A stretch of DNA of 64,000 nucleotides, from NCBI GenBank assembly GCA_963920665.1, contig OY987268.1, positions 23,314,501-23,378,500 of the forward strand. The letters run 5' to 3'. This DNA is from Straminergon stramineum. Taxonomy: Eukaryota; Streptophyta; Bryopsida; Hypnales; Calliergonaceae. Below the pieces are notes generated by a model that searched no databases, was not told where the DNA came from, and worked only from the letters and a program-made list of their open reading frames with translations. Below, piece by piece: positions 60,267 through 64,000 of this stretch (the stretch's first letter is position 1; each line of letters starts with the position of its first letter). A program made the position numbers and the translations under genes.

Positions 60267-63200
60267 CTATTCAGCAGAACCATCAGATAAGCCACCTCCG
60301 TCTTTTTTTTCTAAAGAATCATTCTGCTTCTTGCCCTTGGATTTGGCTTTCAACTCTTCCCCTCCCTCTCCCTCTTCTTCATCTTCACTATACTCACTTT
60401 CATAGTCTTCATCGAAGTCGCCGTTCGCATTCGCATCCTCATCTTCTTCCTCCGAGCCTTCCTCTAACAATGGGCTCTCCTCACTGGCCAGGCCACCACG
60501 CGTGCCAGCTCTGCTCCTCTTCAACACCTTGAGCTTGATGTTCACCTTTCGGTCCACGCCAATCCAGGTGTCTGAGAGACAAAACGAAGTTAAGTTGTAG
60601 ATCCCTTCGGCAGGGGCCTGAAACTTCAACATCACAAGGCGAGAGCCCGATTTCACTTTCTCCACTGCAGCCTGAACCGCCTTGGCAACTTCGCTGTCAT
60701 CTGCCCCAGTCCCCTCCAAGGATTCTTGAATGGTTTTTGAGGCAGCGGATAAGGCTGCGGTTTCGTCTGTGAACGTAACACGTTGCGACACCCACACAGA
60801 ATTCGCTTGTGTGTCAGCCAGCAACAACCAGTAGTGTTCATCTTTTGGGTAAGGGAAATAAGGAGCATGTGGCTGACAAGCCACAAGGCCGTTTGGTCGC
60901 TGCAAAGTAATCCAGGCTTTCAAGGTGACTATGTCTCCAGCTTGAACACCCTCTTCCCCTTCAGTCTCACAGACGACGTCAAGATTGATGTTAGGAATAA
61001 CCTCCAGCACCGCTTCAACATCTTTTGCTTCGTCTTCTGAAAAGCCCGCTGCTGATATTAGAATCTCCCTGCGGTCCTCAGGGCTCATGTCTCGCAACTC
61101 CTGGAAAGTACGGATTTTCTGTACAAGCATGGTGATTTTATTAGTATATGTGATGTCATGCCACTTTACAGAAACTTCCAAATTCATACACGTATTGCAT
61201 TGATTGTGTAGAAGCAGGAGCGAAAGGAGGAATCCACCCAAGAAGGTACTACAAGTAAAGACTTCAAACACGACTGTAAAAAAAAGACGATGACTCACTT
61301 CTAAATAGATTGGACTTGAAACTCTAAAGAATAGTCATATACAATTACCTTGCGACCAATTTTCTTCACAATATTTTCACTGAAGTGTGGTAATTGCAAA
61401 AATGGTGAAACCCCGTCACCGGCTGCTGATGCCGAAGACGACTTTCTTGCACTCAATGGAACAGCCTGCAAAAAGGTGAGAAGATAGAATATTCATTGCT
61501 TTCTGTTATGAGAAAATAACAAGAACCAACCTCCCTAATTCAAAGTGCTCTGCCCCAGTCAATATAGGATGGTGAAGCAGACCTCTATTTCTAAGTAAAT
61601 GCATTTAGATATCCATATGCATTGCATTGGCCAAAATGTGACGAACATGCTAACAAGAAAATACATAGTAGTCCCTTCAAGAGCTATCCATTCAAAGTTT
61701 AGAACAGTAGAGAGGCTTTGCTGCAGTTTCCTTCAACTTGTAATCAAAAGAGGTAACCTCCTTCTTGGTACTAACGCTGCAACCGTACTCATGATGCAGG
61801 GAGCATTTAAGACGATGAGGGCCAAAACAACTGATACCTGTGTGATGCTTTGAGAGAGTTCCATGACCCCAAGAGCAGGTCGCAACCAACCGTGACCCTC
61901 AGCATTTCGGGCTGCTACTGCCATCTGCCAACATTGTCACATTCGGACCTACTTAAAAATACATATGTTCAGGGACCCAAGTATCTAACCGTAACTAACA
62001 AATTATTGCACGTACTCAACATAAAAATTATTTAATACGGGCAAAGCCAGCCATAGAAGCGCAACACTTAAAAGAATGCTAACAGGAAATACACCAAACT
62101 TGTGAAGTTCAGCTTTGGAACAATTAGTTAACAGATTACCTTGCAATAGCAGTAAAACTAAACATCACCCAAGCTGTAAGAAGAAAGTTCATCAACCATG
62201 TAAACGTGCAGGCGCGAAGGAAAATACTCGGAACAGCAGCAGTACCTTCATGAGTTCCTCAAGAAGACGGGGAGTGTATCGAAGAACTTGTTGAAAGTCA
62301 GCTCTCAAAGCAGCGGGTACACTGCTAGACTCTCTGGTCAACTGGGCTAAGAGTAGCAGCTCTGTCTGCCAGTGTACATGCAGAGGAAAAACATCAGGAT
62401 TTCAGACAGTAAAACCTTCTAAACCCAGTAAAAGATAAATAGAAATTTAACTAAACTGAAACAAGATATACAACTCGCATTCTCACCGTAGACTTCGAGC
62501 AACCTCACTGTGGGATAAACAAAACATACAGTGCTCTTTTCCTTTTAGTTATGCTGTTTACAATTGCGTCTGATTCCTCTGCAAATGATATATATTTATA
62601 GTGAATTGATCTGCCCTAGAAGATGCCAGAGTAGTTCCATCCTCTACTGTTAAAAACACGCACCTTAATCAATGCAGGATGACCTTTCCAGAATTTTGCT
62701 TGCTCTTGCTTGAGGTTTTTGGGATCCAAGTTAAGTTCACTTCGAACAACTAGGAATAGCTTTTGGAGCGGTTCATCATCTTGGCGTCTAACTGGCATCT
62801 CCAGAAACTCTTGGGCTTTCACTAGAACCTCTAATACTTTGCTGCAATGACCAGACGAGCTCGTTGTTAATGACTTCTCTGGTGCCCTCAGGAGTACTAT
62901 TTGAAGAAGCAAAATCCATTCACCTGGTGTGAGGAGGAATGGCTAAACATAAAGTGTATTTTTTCATAAGGAACTGTGTTAATATCGTTAGGAGGCTTGC
63001 TAAATGCTCACACGATGTGTGAACTGAATCTGACATCACAAAGCTACAGAAGGTGAGAAACCACACCTGGGTGCAAGATATTGCTTCATAAAGTAGTAAT
63101 AATTCTGCAGTGTCTGATGCATGACGTAGTTTCCAGTGTATTTGGAGGAGCGTGAAAGGTAGACTACAGCAATCAGAAGAGGCAGCAGAATGCCGAGGCC

Positions 63201-63959
63201 AACCAAACCAAGCAAGATAGCACCACTGGCTGCCCCTTGAATATTGAGAAGAAATGAAGGAAGGGCAATGCCCATTTGCATCCCCTGCAATAAGTCCGCA
63301 AACAAACTTGTGAGAGAATATATAAGCACTGGCCTTCGTAGAAACTGCTGATGACAATAGGAAATTATCGATTGTGATAGCATGACTCATAACACAAAAT
63401 TTACGAGTAGATCTTACACTGAATACAATATCAAAACCGAGCCTCATGGATTTAACATTTGCGAGATGAATCTGCTGAAAAATGATCCGCAATTATAAGT
63501 TTCGCTACACCATCATGACCAGTTTCATATAGGAGAATGGAACAAACCTGGCGTCCATCCGGATGACCATATTTCTCATAGTTCTCTCTTGATACCGGAT
63601 CTGTAAGAGCCTGATATGCCTTTGAAATGAAGTCCACGAAAAACTTGTTTGCCTCTGCACGCAAGGCGGTGGAGAAAAAGAGAAAGAAGTCAAAATTGCA
63701 AACACATATAGTTTTCTCATGAATTATAACCCCAGAAATGATTCAATTCTTTAAACAGCACCAACTCAATCGGATGACAATTCATAGCTCACGTTAAAAC
63801 GATGATGCCCTAAACTATCATAATGAAAATGTGCGCACCAGGATCTGGATTTTTATCAGGGTGATAAAGAATAGATAATTTTCTGTAAGCCTTCTTGATG
63901 TCGGCATCTGTGGCGCCTGATTGTAATCCAAGAATTGAAAAGGGTTCGAAGACCTGGTT
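60267..63959 (-). CDS. ERDJ2: Sec63/ERDJ2 ER-translocon J-protein, N-terminus beyond window
   Basis: ER-membrane J-protein partner of the Sec61/Sec62 translocon that recruits lumenal BiP. Eight exons in transcript order: 63959-63839, 63654-63548, 63284-63067, 62841-62664, 62365-62246, 61924-61838, 61465-61349, 61118-60267. They have GT-AG junctions with phase preserved, for 599 residues to TAG at 60267. The first exon in the window encodes a J domain start, [10 protein letters not shown], with the HPD motif in [10 protein letters not shown]. It is followed by [19 protein letters not shown] and YGHPDGRQ. A hydrophobic segment ([20 protein letters not shown]) spans the membrane. Then come [16 protein letters not shown] and the Sec63 domain ([70 protein letters not shown]). 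The tail is long and acidic ([25 protein letters not shown]). Plant ERDJ2 proteins are about 690 residues, so roughly 90 N-terminal residues, including the first membrane segments, lie past 64000. Confidence 0.94.
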
Positions 63960-64000
63960 CTGCATCGGCAGCACACAAATTAGTTATGATTATCCACTCA

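Noticed and set aside
62920..63492. 190-codon minus-strand frame
   Set aside because: It reads through introns and an exon of Sec63 in a wrong frame; the true exon at 63067-63284 is in another frame with good splice sites.
1..64000. tRNA, rRNA and CRISPR arrays
   Set aside because: No cloverleaf with a GGTTCGAATCC-type T-loop, no rRNA core sequence and no regularly spaced direct repeats were seen.

Overview
The window looks like nuclear DNA of a land plant. The evidence is canonical GT-AG introns, a plant-type NADP-isocitrate dehydrogenase, a plant ERDJ2/Sec63 homologue, and a gene of a plant family without an agreed name. Most introns are short (about 100-300 bp). The intergenic DNA is very A+T-rich and full of small non-autonomous transposons. 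This suggests a compact-intron, seed-free plant (moss or similar), but the sequence alone does not prove it.

Layout: 1-12.5 kb is A+T-rich repeat DNA with no convincing gene. It ends in a cluster of nested and abutting TTAA-flanked elements (9.7-12.5 kb). From 12.77 to 18.2 kb lies a complete 15-exon NADP-isocitrate dehydrogenase gene on the + strand. It has an N-terminal targeting-like extension, an internal cytosolic-type start, and a C-terminal SKL peroxisomal signal. From 18.2 to 52.2 kb no intact protein gene is visible. This stretch holds at least six families of TTAA-flanked elements, TA-flanked inverted-repeat MITEs, a poly-T-flanked retroposon with a 9-bp target duplication, dispersed repeat families, G/C homopolymers, a TA microsatellite, and one mitochondrial Rieske iron-sulfur protein pseudogene (about 44.1-44.7 kb, - strand). 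From 52.2 kb the base composition becomes more balanced. A possible leader region precedes a two-exon gene for a SUKH/SMI1-KNR4-like plant protein (56.5-58.3 kb, +). Convergent to it on the - strand are the last eight exons of an ERDJ2/Sec63 ER translocon J-protein (60.3-64 kb); its first exon(s) lie beyond the window.

The main discovery candidate is the TTAA-flanked elements. Comparison of filled and empty copies inside the window shows that TTAA is duplicated on insertion, and the termini read CCCC(T/C)...GGGG. This is the signature of piggyBac-type transposition, which to my knowledge is little described in land plants. No transposase is encoded here, so mobilisation would have been in trans. 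The three recognisable genes are housekeeping genes (NADPH supply, ER protein import, unknown) and do not form a functional cluster.
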